Part shown: one piece after another, positions 9,843-18,300 of the stretch
Position numbering within the stretch: position 1 is the first letter of the stretch
How the letters are laid out: each line of letters opens with the position of its first letter
NCBI GenBank assembly: GCA_050291365.1
Contig: JBNKJS010000025.1
Span: 9,276-73,275, forward strand
Length of the DNA: 64,000 nt
Direction: 5' to 3'
Source: JAAGZL01 sp050291365
GTDB lineage: Bacteria > Pseudomonadota > Gammaproteobacteria > Chromatiales > Chromatiaceae
Program-made: the position numbers and the translations under genes
Notes under the pieces: model-generated
Database searches by the model: none
Seen by the model: the letters and a program-made list of their open reading frames with translations, nothing else
What the model was told of the DNA's origin: nothing

Positions 9843-11141
9843 TTACCTGATGTTGATGATGGTCTGGGTTATGGTGTCAGCTGTGGTGATCACCTGGGCA
9901 TTGGCCTGGAAGTTACGCTGGGCCGTAATCAGGTTCACCAACTGCTCGGCAATATCCACATTGGAGTTCTCCAGTCCGCCGGACTGAATCAGACCCAGGC
10001 TGGAGGTGCCGGGTTCGCCCCGCTGCACATCACCGGCCTCATAGGTCTCCGCCCACTGGGTATCACCAATCTGACGCAGACCCTGCTGGTTGTTGAACTT
10101 GGCCAGGGCGACCTCGCCCAGGATATCTGACTGTCCATTGGTGTAGCGTGCGGCCACAACACCACTATTGTCGATATCAACTCCACTCAATCTTCCCGGC
10201 GCATAACCATCCTGAGTTAGGTTATTAACCGCAAAGTTGCTTCCATACTGAGTGGTATCGCTATAGTCAAAAGTGATGGTGAGGTTATCAGCACCGCTAG
10301 CTGGCATAGCTAATGCGTTGTAGGCCACATTGCCCGTGGCATCGACACTGCCAGAACTTGTAGTGAGCGTACCGTCGGTGCCAAAATCGAGCTGGGCTGC
10401 CGGATAGGCTAAAGAGGCAGGAGCCACTGTGGTCGAAGCTGTGGTAGGAGTCATTACCAACTCAGTGCCGTCGGTATCCAGGACCGTGGTCCATACAAAC
10501 CAGTTGTTGTTTGTAGTATCTTCACGATAGTACATGGTCATGGTGTGGGCCACACCAAGAGAATCATATACCGTGGTAGCAGTGGCATTGTCATAGGTGG
10601 CAGCATTGGCTGGATCAAAGGCTGCAGCACCTATAGCTGTACCAGTCGGATCCAGATTCAATGAGGCAGTAGTCGTTGTGGTGGCCGATGGAGTACCAGA
10701 TAACAGCGGAAGCTGCAGATCTATGGTAGTACCGGTATTGAAACCACCAGCGCCATCGGGAGCAAACACCTGCAGCCGGTTATCGGCGTGATCAATTACA
10801 TAGCCATCACGGTCCACATTGTAGGCGCCGGCACGGGTGTATACTTCATTGCCGGTGGCGTCTTGCAGGATAAAAAATCCCTCGCCGTTGATGGCCAGAT
10901 CCAGGTTGTTCTCGGTAAAATCGATATTGCCCTGGCTGAACTGTTGCGCCACCCTGGTTACACGCACACCCCGGCCTGCCGTGGTGGTGCTTACGTCCTG
11001 TACCGAATTAGCATATATATCCGCAAACTCGGCGCGAGAATTCTTGAAACCATTGGTTCCAGCATTGGCAATATTATGACCTGTTACCTGAAGGTCGGTG
11101 GATGCGGCTTCAAGACCGCTGAGTGCTATACGAAAAGGCAT
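9843..11141 (-). CDS. flgE: Flagellar hook protein FlgE
   Basis: Structural subunit of the hook. The 432-residue product begins MPFRIALSGLEAASTDLQVT and GHNIANAGTNGFKNSRAEF (rod/hook N-terminal domain). It ends with LENSNVDIAEQLVNLITAQR and NFQANAQVITTADTITQTII. The middle carries FlgE-type beta domains rich in Ala and Thr. It follows flgD, which makes the hook cap. A GC-rich 98-base gap before flgF shows nothing recognisable. Confidence 0.97.
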   Translation of the reverse strand: MPFRIALSGLEAASTDLQVTGHNIANAGTNGFKNSRAEFADIYANSVQDVSTTTAGRGVRVTRVAQQFSQGNIDFTENNLDLAINGEGFFILQDATGNEVYTRAGAYNVDRDGYVIDHADNRLQVFAPDGAGGFNTGTTIDLQLPLLSGTPSATTTTTASLNLDPTGTAIGAAAFDPANAATYDNATATTVYDSLGVAHTMTMYYREDTTNNNWFVWTTVLDTDGTELVMTPTTASTTVAPASLAYPAAQLDFGTDGTLTTSSGSVDATGNVAYNALAMPASGADNLTITFDYSDTTQYGSNFAVNNLTQDGYAPGRLSGVDIDNSGVVAARYTNGQSDILGEVALAKFNNQQGLRQIGDTQWAETYEAGDVQRGEPGTSSLGLIQSGGLENSNVDIAEQLVNLITAQRNFQANAQVITTADTITQTIINIR

Positions 11142-11166
11142 TTGTACTCTCCTATTTAAGCTTCAA

Positions 11167-11844
11167 TTAGTGGATTTCCGCCACATCATTGAACGAAATT
11201 GGTCCAAGCCCCTCCAGATTCAGGGCCATCTCTTGTCCTACTCCGCCCAGGCTAACGCTGTTAACCTTGGCCTTGATCAGGGTATATGGAACGATAGGCT
11301 CACCATCCTGGGTCGCCTGTGCGGTAATCTGATACTGTCCTGGTGGCGCATAAGAGCCATCCTCCATGATCCCATCCCAACTGAACGCAACCTCACCCTT
11401 ATCCTGAGTCCCAAGAGTTATCTCTCGCACCTGAACTCCTGCTCCATTGCTTATGCGTACGGATACGTTTTCTGCCGATGAATAGAGCCCAACAACGCCA
11501 TCAATACTGCCTCCACTGGACAAATATCCGGTACCGATTGGTGCCAGCACATCGTGACCTACCAGGTTAGCCGCCTGCAGGGCCTGATCTGACAACAGGG
11601 AACCGGATAGATCAGTAAAGGAGCCATTCAACTCTTCAATTCCGGAAACCGTAGCGAACTGTGAAATCTGGGTCGCCATCTCGGAGTTTTCCATGGGTTT
11701 AAATGGATCCTGATGAGTAAGCTCAGTAACCATCAATTCCAGGAAATCCTCCATGGCCAGGGTACGACTGGCCTTGGTATCTTCAACATCCCGAGCCAGA
11801 CCCAGGGCGGAATAGATATCGGTGTCATTATTAATTACGCTCAT
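11167..11844 (-). CDS. flgD: Flagellar hook cap/scaffold protein FlgD
   Basis: Hook cap protein needed to polymerise FlgE; it is absent from the finished flagellum. The 225-residue product has the family N-terminal motif DFLELMVTELTHQDPFKPMENSEM (read in two parts at about residues 33-56), then a flexible region and the FlgD Ig/Tudor-like C-terminal half (about 90-220), with the DGIMEDGSYAPPGQYQITAQ segment. It lies between flgC and flgE. Confidence 0.95.
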   Translation of the reverse strand: MSVINNDTDIYSALGLARDVEDTKASRTLAMEDFLELMVTELTHQDPFKPMENSEMATQISQFATVSGIEELNGSFTDLSGSLLSDQALQAANLVGHDVLAPIGTGYLSSGGSIDGVVGLYSSAENVSVRISNGAGVQVREITLGTQDKGEVAFSWDGIMEDGSYAPPGQYQITAQATQDGEPIVPYTLIKAKVNSVSLGGVGQEMALNLEGLGPISFNDVAEIH

Positions 11845-11926
11845 TGTTCTCTCCTTATTGCTCGGTCCTTCCCTGGGCCTCGCCCATTCGGGCTCACTTC
11901 AATCTCGAAAAATCGCTCCCGGCGAT

Positions 11927-12340
11927 CTATTCACCCATACGCAGGGTTGCGGACATCAACTGTTTGGTCGCATTAACCACTTCGACGTTACTTTGATAGG
12001 AGCGGGATGCGGAGATCATATTTGCCATCTCCTCAACCATGTTCACATTGGAACGGAATATGTAGCCTTCCTTGTTGGCCTTGGGATGATCCGGCGCATA
12101 CTCCATCTGTAGTGGGGCCTGACTCTCCACCACGCCGGCCATACGAACACCAACTGCAGAATCATTCGGGTTAAGCTGATTCAGCATTGCCCTGAAAACA
12201 GGCTGGCGCGCACGATATGTCTCATCCATACTGCTGCTGATTGAATCTACATTGGCCATGTTGCTGGCCACCAGATTCAGACGCAGACTCTGTGCGCTCA
12301 TGCCTGATGCGGCGGTATCAAAAATTTTGAACATTGACAT
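11927..12340 (-). CDS. flgC: Flagellar proximal rod protein FlgC
   Basis: Proximal rod subunit of 137 residues, the usual length. The N-terminal motif MSMFKIFDTAASGMSAQSLR is followed by VASNMANVDSISSS. The C-terminal axial motif is NVNMVEEMANMISASRSYQS and VEVVNATKQLMSATLRMGE. The gene starts one base after the flgB stop, so the pair is coupled. Confidence 0.97.
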   Translation of the reverse strand: MSMFKIFDTAASGMSAQSLRLNLVASNMANVDSISSSMDETYRARQPVFRAMLNQLNPNDSAVGVRMAGVVESQAPLQMEYAPDHPKANKEGYIFRSNVNMVEEMANMISASRSYQSNVEVVNATKQLMSATLRMGE

Positions 12341-12341
12341 G

Positions 12342-12731
12342 TTATTGGCCCTTGATTGCTGTCATTAAGGTCTTAACTGTGCCAGACACAAAGCGCAGGC
12401 TGGCCTGATACTCCAGGGCATTGCTGGCAAACGCCGCATGCTCCAACTGGGAATCAACTGTGTTGCCATCGAGACTAGCCTGACTTGGAATCCGGTAGCC
12501 CATTTGGCTTGGAGGGACTATGCCCCTATCCGTCTGGATGTGTCCGGGGTTGGTAGTAGTAAGACGCTGAGCTGTATTCACTTCCCGCTTCAGCATGCTC
12601 TGGAAATCGAAATCACGCGCCTTATATCCAGGGGTATCAACATTAGCAATGTTACCTGCCAACACCTCGGCCCGTTTTGCTCTCAACTTCAGAGCCTGCT
12701 CGTGGATTCCAAATAGCTGATCAAACTTCAT
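12342..12731 (-). CDS. flgB: Flagellar proximal rod protein FlgB
   Basis: First gene of the rod-hook operon, a 129-residue proximal rod subunit. It shows AEVLAGNIANVDTPGYKARD near residue 30 and the FlgB-type C-terminal segment YQASLRFVSGTVKTLMTAIKG. A sigma-54-type promoter lies about 40 bases upstream, which fits the class II control of this operon in polar-flagellate gammaproteobacteria. Confidence 0.96.
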   Translation of the reverse strand: MKFDQLFGIHEQALKLRAKRAEVLAGNIANVDTPGYKARDFDFQSMLKREVNTAQRLTTTNPGHIQTDRGIVPPSQMGYRIPSQASLDGNTVDSQLEHAAFASNALEYQASLRFVSGTVKTLMTAIKGQ

Positions 12732-12768
12732 TTTGCCTACTCCAAACGTACTCTCTTACCCCCCATAG

Positions 12769-12784
12769 AGCAGGCTTCGTGCCA
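12769..12784 (-). promoter_or_regulatory. Sigma-54 (RpoN) promoter for the flgB operon
   Basis: Read on the minus strand: TGGCACGAAGCCTGCT. The -24 element TGGCAC is perfect and the -12 element CTGCT differs from TTGCT at one base; spacing is correct. It lies about 40 bases before the flgB ATG. Transcription would then depend on an FlrC/FleQ-type activator, which is not in this window. Confidence 0.8.
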
Positions 12785-12975
12785 AACATGATTAGAAAAC
12801 TAAGGACAACTGGGCTGTATGACCATATCTTATTGATAAACAAGCGTATTTATTACGTTGAAATTAGGGCATCATCAGATAATTCATGACAAAAACAGGT
12901 AGGAAAAAGATATGATTGCCACTAGTAACGCGGCAAGCTGCGACCGCTTTAGCGGCAAGGATGGTCCGACTAGAA

Positions 12976-13809
12976 CTATTTCAGGCGATAGACGATACCG
13001 CCGTCTTTGTTGACCATTTCAAACAGATCAGAGTGGGCGGTAAGAGACTCGGTAGAGCCAAGAAAGAGATAACCATTTGGATTAAGCACACGGGCCATAC
13101 GCTCAATAATGTCAGCCTTCTTCTCGGCTGAAAAATATATAAGGACATTTCTACAGAAAATTACATCGAAACGCCCCATGAGGGCATAACTCTCAGTCAT
13201 ATTGTGATAACGGAAAGAGACCCGCCGACGTATCTCCGGACGCACTTCCATACAGCCATCACGTGGAATGAAGAAACGTTGACTCTGCTCCGTGCTCAAT
13301 CCGCGTGAAGCGGCTATTCCACAATAGATACCCTTCTTAGCCTCTTCCAGCATCCTACTGGATATATCTGTCCCAATAATCTCAGCACCGCCAGAGAGAC
13401 GTCCTAGATTAGTAGAGAGATATTTCTGCACAGTCATACTGATGTTATACGGCTCCTGCCCGGAAGAGCAGGCTGCAGACCAGATACGTACTGACTTTCT
13501 TGGCCTGGACTCGGCTTCTGGGAGGATCATATCAGTAAGTAGTTGAAAGTGAGGCATATCGCGAAACCAGAAGGTTTCATTGGTTGTCATGGCATCAATG
13601 ATGCTGACCTGCAGGCTCTTATTGTTGATCCTCTGCAACTGTTTTAACAGCTCGCCGACAGTTTTTATATTATGTGACTGCAACAACTGTGAGAGTCGAC
13701 TGGTAACCAGATACTCTTTGCCGTGACCCAGGACAATCCCGCACGCATCCTGCAGATACTTCTGGAAAGCCTCATATTCTCCTGGGCCAAGCATATTATT
13801 GTGTATCAC
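12976..13809 (-). CDS. cheR: Chemotaxis protein methyltransferase CheR
   Basis: Methylates glutamates of chemoreceptors using S-adenosylmethionine. The 277-residue product has the CheR N-terminal helical domain (about 10-70), the NETFWFRD motif at 77-84, and the SAM-binding motif SAACSSGQEPY at 111-121. The FCRNVLIYFS motif lies near residue 218. It lies 32 bases after cheV, so cheV-cheR are probably one transcript. A GC hairpin (CCGC-TAAA-GCGG) sits just after the stop without a clear T-run. Confidence 0.96.
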   Translation of the reverse strand: MIHNNMLGPGEYEAFQKYLQDACGIVLGHGKEYLVTSRLSQLLQSHNIKTVGELLKQLQRINNKSLQVSIIDAMTTNETFWFRDMPHFQLLTDMILPEAESRPRKSVRIWSAACSSGQEPYNISMTVQKYLSTNLGRLSGGAEIIGTDISSRMLEEAKKGIYCGIAASRGLSTEQSQRFFIPRDGCMEVRPEIRRRVSFRYHNMTESYALMGRFDVIFCRNVLIYFSAEKKADIIERMARVLNPNGYLFLGSTESLTAHSDLFEMVNKDGGIVYRLK

Positions 13810-13841
13810 TATTTATTCCAATTGTTGTTAAGTATATCTGG

Positions 13842-14786
13842 CTATGATGTCCGTTCTAATTCGGCCATATGTTCCAATAGACGACTCTGCACTGCCCTTG
13901 TTAACTCATCAGGCTCAAACTTGGCAAGAAACTGATTGGCTCCGACCTTCTCTATCATGGCCTGATTAAACACTCCACTAAGGGAAGTATGGAGGATAAT
14001 ATGCAACTCTTGCAATTCAGGATCCTTACGAATGGCTGTCGTTAAGGCATAGCCGTCCATCTCTGGCATCTCAACATCTGAGATAATCAGGGGCAACCAC
14101 TCCTTTAGATTTTTCCCTTCCGCCTGCCACTCCTTCAACTGCTCCCAAGCTTCTTTACCATCAATACAGAGGGTGGTTTCCACACCTAACTCATCAAGAA
14201 CCCTCTTTATCTGCTTACGCGCCACGCTTGAATCATCGGCAACCAGAACATGATGCACTCGCTCCTTTACCTTCTCATCAATGACACCCTCAGATATCTC
14301 CTCACTATAGCCGATAACCTCTTTCATGACCTTTTCCACATCGATGATCTCAATCAGCTCATCATCAATCTGGGTAACCGCAGTCATGTAGCTCTCATCT
14401 GATACCCCTTTAGGTGGAGGCAGTATATCTTTCCAATTAATATTGATAATGCGATCTACAGAACCGACCAAAAAGCCCTGTATTCTGCGATTGTACTCAG
14501 TTATAACAATAAAGTGATCTTTGGGATCACCCAAGGAGCGACCGCCGATAGCCATGGAAAGATCCAGAACGGTGATGGTCTTACCACGCATATTAGCAAT
14601 ACCACGCACCACGGGGTGAGCGCCAGGGACCACTGTTAGCGGAGGGCATGTCATGACCTCCTGTACCTTGAAAACATTGATGCCGTAACGCTGCTTACCT
14701 GTCAGTCTAAACAGGAGCAACTCCATGCGATTTTGTCCAGCCATCTGGGTACGCTGATCAACACCTTCCAAAATTCCAGCCATCAT
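13842..14786 (-). CDS. cheV: Chemotaxis coupling/response-regulator protein CheV
   Basis: CheW-like adaptor fused to a receiver domain, coupling receptors to the kinase CheA and modulated by phosphorylation. The 314-residue product has a CheW domain at about 20-160 (FKVQEVMTCPPLTVVPGAHP, then VVRGIANMRGKTITVLDL) and a receiver domain at about 178-305. The phosphoacceptor is Asp237 in LIISDVEMPEMDG; the acidic pair is DD in VADDSS and the late Lys is in FLAKFEPDE. A sigma-28-type promoter lies just upstream. Confidence 0.96.
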   Translation of the reverse strand: MMAGILEGVDQRTQMAGQNRMELLLFRLTGKQRYGINVFKVQEVMTCPPLTVVPGAHPVVRGIANMRGKTITVLDLSMAIGGRSLGDPKDHFIVITEYNRRIQGFLVGSVDRIININWKDILPPPKGVSDESYMTAVTQIDDELIEIIDVEKVMKEVIGYSEEISEGVIDEKVKERVHHVLVADDSSVARKQIKRVLDELGVETTLCIDGKEAWEQLKEWQAEGKNLKEWLPLIISDVEMPEMDGYALTTAIRKDPELQELHIILHTSLSGVFNQAMIEKVGANQFLAKFEPDELTRAVQSRLLEHMAELERTS

Positions 14787-14813
14787 CTGCCCCTAAAGCC
14801 GATCCACACAACT

Positions 14814-14840
14814 GTATCGGCAATTGAGAACATATCTTTA
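14814..14840 (-). promoter_or_regulatory. Sigma-28 promoter for cheV-cheR
   Basis: Minus-strand reading: TAAAGATA, 11 bases, GCCGATAC. This matches TAAAGTTT-N11-GCCGATAA at all but three positions. It lies about 28 bases before the cheV start. Confidence 0.75.
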
Positions 14841-14985
14841 ACCGGCAAGACATGGCCGCCGGATCAAGCCGCTGCCAGGATTCTTGCCTAGATTCCAGTG
14901 TATAAGGCCTTAAAACCAGCTCCATAAACAGTGGCATATCAATTGCATACAGTATTAACGAGTTTAGTTGAATAAACAGGTAGAT

Positions 14986-15717
14986 ATGCTTTTACACTAC
15001 ATCAGCAAAGCGTCAGTTAAGGCTATTATTTCAGCAGCCACGATCCTGTTGTGGCCTCTAATGTCCAGTAGCCTCCTGGCAGCGGAGTTTCAGTCCCATG
15101 AAAGCATACTAGAGGCTGCACGCCAGCATATACTTGACCAAAGCGGCAGCTACCAATCAACTCCAGAGGTAGTAGCTGGGCATCTGGACAACCGCCTGCG
15201 GCTAAAGAAGTGCGATCAGCCATTAGAGAGCTATACACCTCAAGGGAAACGCCATATGGGTAAGATTACTGTGGGCGTAAGATGTAACGGAGCAAACCCA
15301 TGGAGCCTGTTTGTGCCTGTAACCGTCAAAGTAATGGCGAAGGTAGTAGTCGCAAGGAACAGCCTGCCTCGTGGCAATATCATCGGGCCGGATGATATAA
15401 CTGTGGAACTAAAAGATATTTCGTCGCTACATCGTGGCTATCTGGAAAAACCAGAATCTGCAGTGGGGAAAAAACTGCGTCAAAGAGTACAGAGAGATCA
15501 GGTTCTTACCCCATCGCAACTGGACACCCCACTTACAGTAAAGCGCAACAACCGGGTTATAATCCAGGCAAGCAGCAAAACAGTACAGATTAGGATGATA
15601 GGCAAGGCGTTACAGAATGGAAGTTTGGGGCAAGTAATTCGAGTAAAGAATGTAAGTTCTGACAGAGAGATCGACGCCAAAATAATTGCCCCTGGCATAG
15701 TTGAAGTACCTATGTAA
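14986..15717 (+). CDS. flgA: Flagellar P-ring assembly chaperone FlgA
   Basis: Periplasmic chaperone for FlgI polymerisation. The product from ATG 14986 has 243 residues: a signal peptide (hydrophobic stretch about 12-30, cleaved near LLAAEF), a variable N-terminal part, and the conserved SAF/FlgA domain in the C-terminal half. That half contains LPRGNIIGPDDITVELKDIS and a VRVKNVSSDREIDAKI-like end. An upstream in-frame TTG at 14968 would add six residues, but ATG 14986 has an AGG ribosome site at good spacing. It is divergent from cheV and heads flgA-flgM-flgN. Confidence 0.93.
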   Translation: MLLHYISKASVKAIISAATILLWPLMSSSLLAAEFQSHESILEAARQHILDQSGSYQSTPEVVAGHLDNRLRLKKCDQPLESYTPQGKRHMGKITVGVRCNGANPWSLFVPVTVKVMAKVVVARNSLPRGNIIGPDDITVELKDISSLHRGYLEKPESAVGKKLRQRVQRDQVLTPSQLDTPLTVKRNNRVIIQASSKTVQIRMIGKALQNGSLGQVIRVKNVSSDREIDAKIIAPGIVEVPM

Positions 15718-15775
15718 AATGTGAACCAGATTCGTTACTTTTTGGCAAAAACAGGCATAAGAATCCTTAATTTAC

Positions 15776-15802
15776 TTAAGTCCAATAAGCAACTGCCGAT
15801 AA
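15776..15802 (+). promoter_or_regulatory. Sigma-28 promoter for flgM-flgN
   Basis: TTAAGTCC, 11 bases, then a perfect GCCGATAA. The -35 box matches TAAAGTTT at five of eight positions. It lies 36 bases before the flgM ATG and fits the known autoregulation of the anti-sigma factor by sigma-28. Confidence 0.8.
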
Positions 15803-15838
15803 AGTGGGTGTATGTACAGAAACTAACAAGGGTGTACT

Positions 15839-16153
15839 ATGACAATTGAAATTAGTGGCGTACCCGGGAAACCGATCCAGGACAGTGGAGACAGCAGCAA
15901 TGTAACAGCTACCTCTGCTAACGGAAAACAGAACGCGCCTGCGACAACACCTAGCAGCGGCGGTAGCGATAGGGTCAGTCTGACTAATTCCGCTATGCAG
16001 CTACGTGCGCTGGAAGATAGAATTGCAGAACTCCCAGTGGTAGATGTTCAGAGAGTTTCAGATGTACAGCGCGCTCTAGCCACAGGCACACTGGAGCTAA
16101 GTGAGGCCGATGCGGCCAACAATCTTTTGGAAATGGAAAAAAGTTTCTCTTAA
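15839..16153 (+). CDS. flgM: Anti-sigma-28 factor FlgM
   Basis: Holds FliA (sigma-28) inactive until the hook is finished, then is exported. The 104-residue product has the usual Ser/Thr/Asn-rich disordered N-terminal half. The C-terminal sigma-binding helices include LEDRIAELPVVDVQRVSDVQ and ALATGTLELSEADAANNLLE. Its ribosome site AAGG is well placed before ATG 15839. flgN follows after 9 bases. Confidence 0.94.
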   Translation: MTIEISGVPGKPIQDSGDSSNVTATSANGKQNAPATTPSSGGSDRVSLTNSAMQLRALEDRIAELPVVDVQRVSDVQRALATGTLELSEADAANNLLEMEKSFS

Positions 16154-16162
16154 ATAAACTAG

Positions 16163-16648
16163 ATGCAATTAACTTCAGAACAGAGGGACACCCTGTCTAG
16201 CCTCATTGCAACTGAGCTGGAGATGGCAAAGACCATGCTTAAATTATTAGAAGACGAGCATGCAGTCCTCACTGAAGGAAACCCTGACTTAATACAGTCA
16301 GCCAGCCAGCAAAAACTGGAACATATGCGCCTGATGGAACAAAACATCAGCAGTCGCAACCAGTTTCTTTTAAGGCTCGGACTAACCGCAGACGAACATG
16401 GAATAGAGGAAGTGATCGCCACCATGGGGCGAAACAACAAACTAGATTCCAGCTGGAGCGAACTAAAGGCTACTGCCGAAAAACTGCAGAAGCAAAATGA
16501 AATAAACGGTGGCATTATTGCCATCGGCCAACGTCAGGTAAAACAGGCCCTGGATATCCTGAGCGGCAAAGAGAACCTCACCGGCACCTACAGCCAGCAG
16601 GGCGAGGCCCAATTCAGCAAATCAAATAACCTGCACACCAAGGCCTGA
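16163..16648 (+). CDS. flgN: Flagellar export chaperone FlgN
   Basis: Probable chaperone for FlgK and FlgL. The 161-residue product is largely helical, with leucine-rich N-terminal helices (LIATELEMAKTMLKLLEDEH) and the family segment NGGIIAIGQRQVKQALDIL near residues 113-133. Sequence is weakly conserved in this family, so the position directly after flgM is the main support. A weak palindrome (GCCTGATCAGGC) follows the stop. Confidence 0.88.
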   Translation: MQLTSEQRDTLSSLIATELEMAKTMLKLLEDEHAVLTEGNPDLIQSASQQKLEHMRLMEQNISSRNQFLLRLGLTADEHGIEEVIATMGRNNKLDSSWSELKATAEKLQKQNEINGGIIAIGQRQVKQALDILSGKENLTGTYSQQGEAQFSKSNNLHTKA

Positions 16649-16675
16649 TCAGGCTGGCGACAGAGCAGCCAAACA

Positions 16676-16706
16676 TTGGCAACCCCCAACAAACAGATGT
16701 TAGAAT
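16676..16706 (+). promoter_or_regulatory. Sigma-70-type promoter for the tRNA pair
   Basis: TTGGCA at 16676 and TAGAAT at 16701, spaced 19 bases, with the -10 box ending 12 bases before the mature tRNA-Ala. Inferred by eye; the spacer is slightly long. Confidence 0.45.
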
Positions 16707-16718
16707 AAACATCCTATC

Positions 16719-16794
<76 letters not shown>

Positions 16795-16812
16795 AATACG
16801 GTCAATAACTTT

Positions 16813-16889
16813 GCCCCCGTAGCTCAGCAGGATAGAGCATCCGCCTCCTAAGCGGAAGGTCACACGTTCGAATCGTGTCGGGGGCGCCA
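16813..16889 (+). tRNA. tRNA-Arg (anticodon CCT)
   Basis: A 77-base cloverleaf: acceptor GCCCCCG/CGGGGGC, anticodon stem TCCGC/GCGGA with loop CTCCTAA, so the anticodon CCT reads AGG. The T-arm is ACACG-TTCGAAT-CGTGT, with G73 and encoded CCA. It is 18 bases after tRNA-Ala and probably on the same transcript. tRNA-Arg(CCT) is a common integration site; a degenerate copy of its 3' half lies at 18158-18199. Confidence 0.97.
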
Positions 16890-16972
16890 CTTCCTCAGGG
16901 TAATCAATTAGTTAACCAAATACAGTTTGGGACTTACCAAAGCTAATAGCGTTACAGTGGTGTAGAAAGAAC

Positions 16973-16997
16973 AAACCCGCCACAAAGGCGGGTTTTT
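16973..16997. terminator. Bidirectional intrinsic terminator
   Basis: AAACCCGCC, loop ACAAA, GGCGGGTTTTT. It ends the tRNA transcript on the plus strand. On the minus strand, AAA at the far end serves as a short T-run for the gene at 17017-17562. Confidence 0.85.
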
Positions 16998-17016
16998 AGA
17001 TCAACCTATACTGCTA

Positions 17017-17562
17017 TTAAGCAGCAGACATGGACTTTTTACGGGATAGCCCAATCAGCCCAATCAGTCCAGAACCGAACAGCCATGCGGCAGCAGGGAG
17101 GGGAACGTTACTAATGTTCAACTTAACATATGTGTCTGTACTAAAAGTTAGGCCCTGGAAATTAAACCCAAGCTCGTTCTCAGTCATGTATAGATCGCTT
17201 AAGGACAAACCAACCATGTTAGTTTCCAGAGTGTAATTAAGTTTAGTGAAATCAGTTACCGCATCGAAAATATCGGTAAGAATAAATCCATTGTAATCAG
17301 CTGCTGCAAAAGAAGACACACTTGTGAAAGAGATGTAAAAACCATCGTCGTAGATATCCATTGGACCTCTACCGTCCACTACGTTAGATACTTCGACTCC
17401 TGCACCAACCAACTTATCGCCATTATCAGCGTTACCATAAGGCGAACTGAGATTAGAAAAATAGTACTGATAATTTAATGTCTTACCATCAAGAATAGTA
17501 GCGGCCTGAGCCGGCAAGGTAAAAACAAAACAAACTAGCGCAAAAACTAAAAACCTTTTCAT
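17017..17562 (-). CDS. VPLPA-CTERM exosortase-dependent surface protein
   Basis: A 181-residue secreted protein of unknown function. It has a signal peptide (MKRFLVFALVCFVFTLPAQA) and a C-terminal sorting tail: VPLPAAAWLFGSG at about 152-164, a hydrophobic helix LIGLIGL, and a basic end SRKKSMSAA. This is the VPLPA variant of PEP-CTERM recognised by exosortase XrtD, which is encoded at 62.1-63.6 kb. The region between is acidic and aromatic, with no domain that I recognise. It stands alone between the tRNA terminator and a transposase remnant. Confidence 0.9.
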   Translation of the reverse strand: MKRFLVFALVCFVFTLPAQAATILDGKTLNYQYYFSNLSSPYGNADNGDKLVGAGVEVSNVVDGRGPMDIYDDGFYISFTSVSSFAAADYNGFILTDIFDAVTDFTKLNYTLETNMVGLSLSDLYMTENELGFNFQGLTFSTDTYVKLNISNVPLPAAAWLFGSGLIGLIGLSRKKSMSAA

Positions 17563-17704
17563 CTTAAATATGCTCCCTCATTAAATATTTGCGAAATAGC
17601 TGTAGAAAATCCCCTGAATATCATTCTTGGCACAGCCACATTACTGCATTTTCACTGTATCACTCTGAAAAGCCAACAACAAGCCCCAAAGGATAGTGAT
17701 TTTC

Positions 17705-17989
17705 TTATAGAGAAAGACGATCAACCAGCAACTTGGTTTTGACAGAATGCAAAGCCAGGAAAGCGCCAGAGTTGGCAAACGCTCCATCATCCACTAGGGC
17801 ATGGATATACGGATAGAAAGCTACCAGATCGCCAGAGGTCCGCAGGAACAAAATAAACCACGGCTTGCCCAAGGTAGCCGCCTCGTCGAAAGCCTCATTC
17901 AGTAGGCCGGCAACAATGCAGTTGAAAGTAACCAGCATGTGGCGTTGATGAAAGTGTGTCTCAGCAGCTTGAGGATGGTGAAAACATAC
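17705..17989 (-). pseudogene. Remnant of an IS91-like (Y2) transposase
   Basis: The 77-codon frame at 17705-17938 contains RTSGDLVAFYPYIHALVDDG and AFANSGAFLAL, which resembles the HPHIHALVADGVF region of IS91-family transposases. Upstream, in a different frame (about 17989-17950), the strand encodes YVFTILKLLRHTF, resembling the VFTIPKLLRPYF segment that precedes it in the same family. A frameshift and loss of both ends make this a dead fragment. The first of the two HUH histidines is Tyr here (PYIHA rather than PHIHA). Confidence 0.7.
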
Positions 17990-18157
17990 TATCTATGTGG
18001 AACAGAGTGTTTTGTACACACTGATAGATCAGGCTGAAACGTATAGTTCTTAGGCGTACACGCTAGTCTTTGCGGTTGCTTCCGTGAACCCATGAATCCC
18101 TCCACGACACTGTTTCATTGTTTGTAACAATAGTAGTGTAGATAAGATTCACCCTAC

Positions 18158-18199
18158 GCCCCCTTAAGTATAAGATCATGCGTTAGAATCGTGCCGGGC
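18158..18199 (+). repeat. Degenerate duplicate of the tRNA-Arg(CCT) 3' half
   Basis: About 32 of 43 aligned positions match the tRNA-Arg gene from the anticodon loop (CCTAAG) through the T-arm (GTT-GAATCGTG) to the acceptor strand (CGGG). It cannot fold as a tRNA. It may be the far attachment site of an element that integrated in the tRNA and has since decayed. The rest of the 17990-18300 gap shows no other feature. Confidence 0.55.
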
Positions 18200-18300
18200 T
18201 GTTATTTTCTTAATATTTCCAGGAACCTTGAGCTGACAAAACTGACCTACTACTTAGTGGTAAAAACAGAGCCAGCCATATAACCCAAGCGAACAGGATC

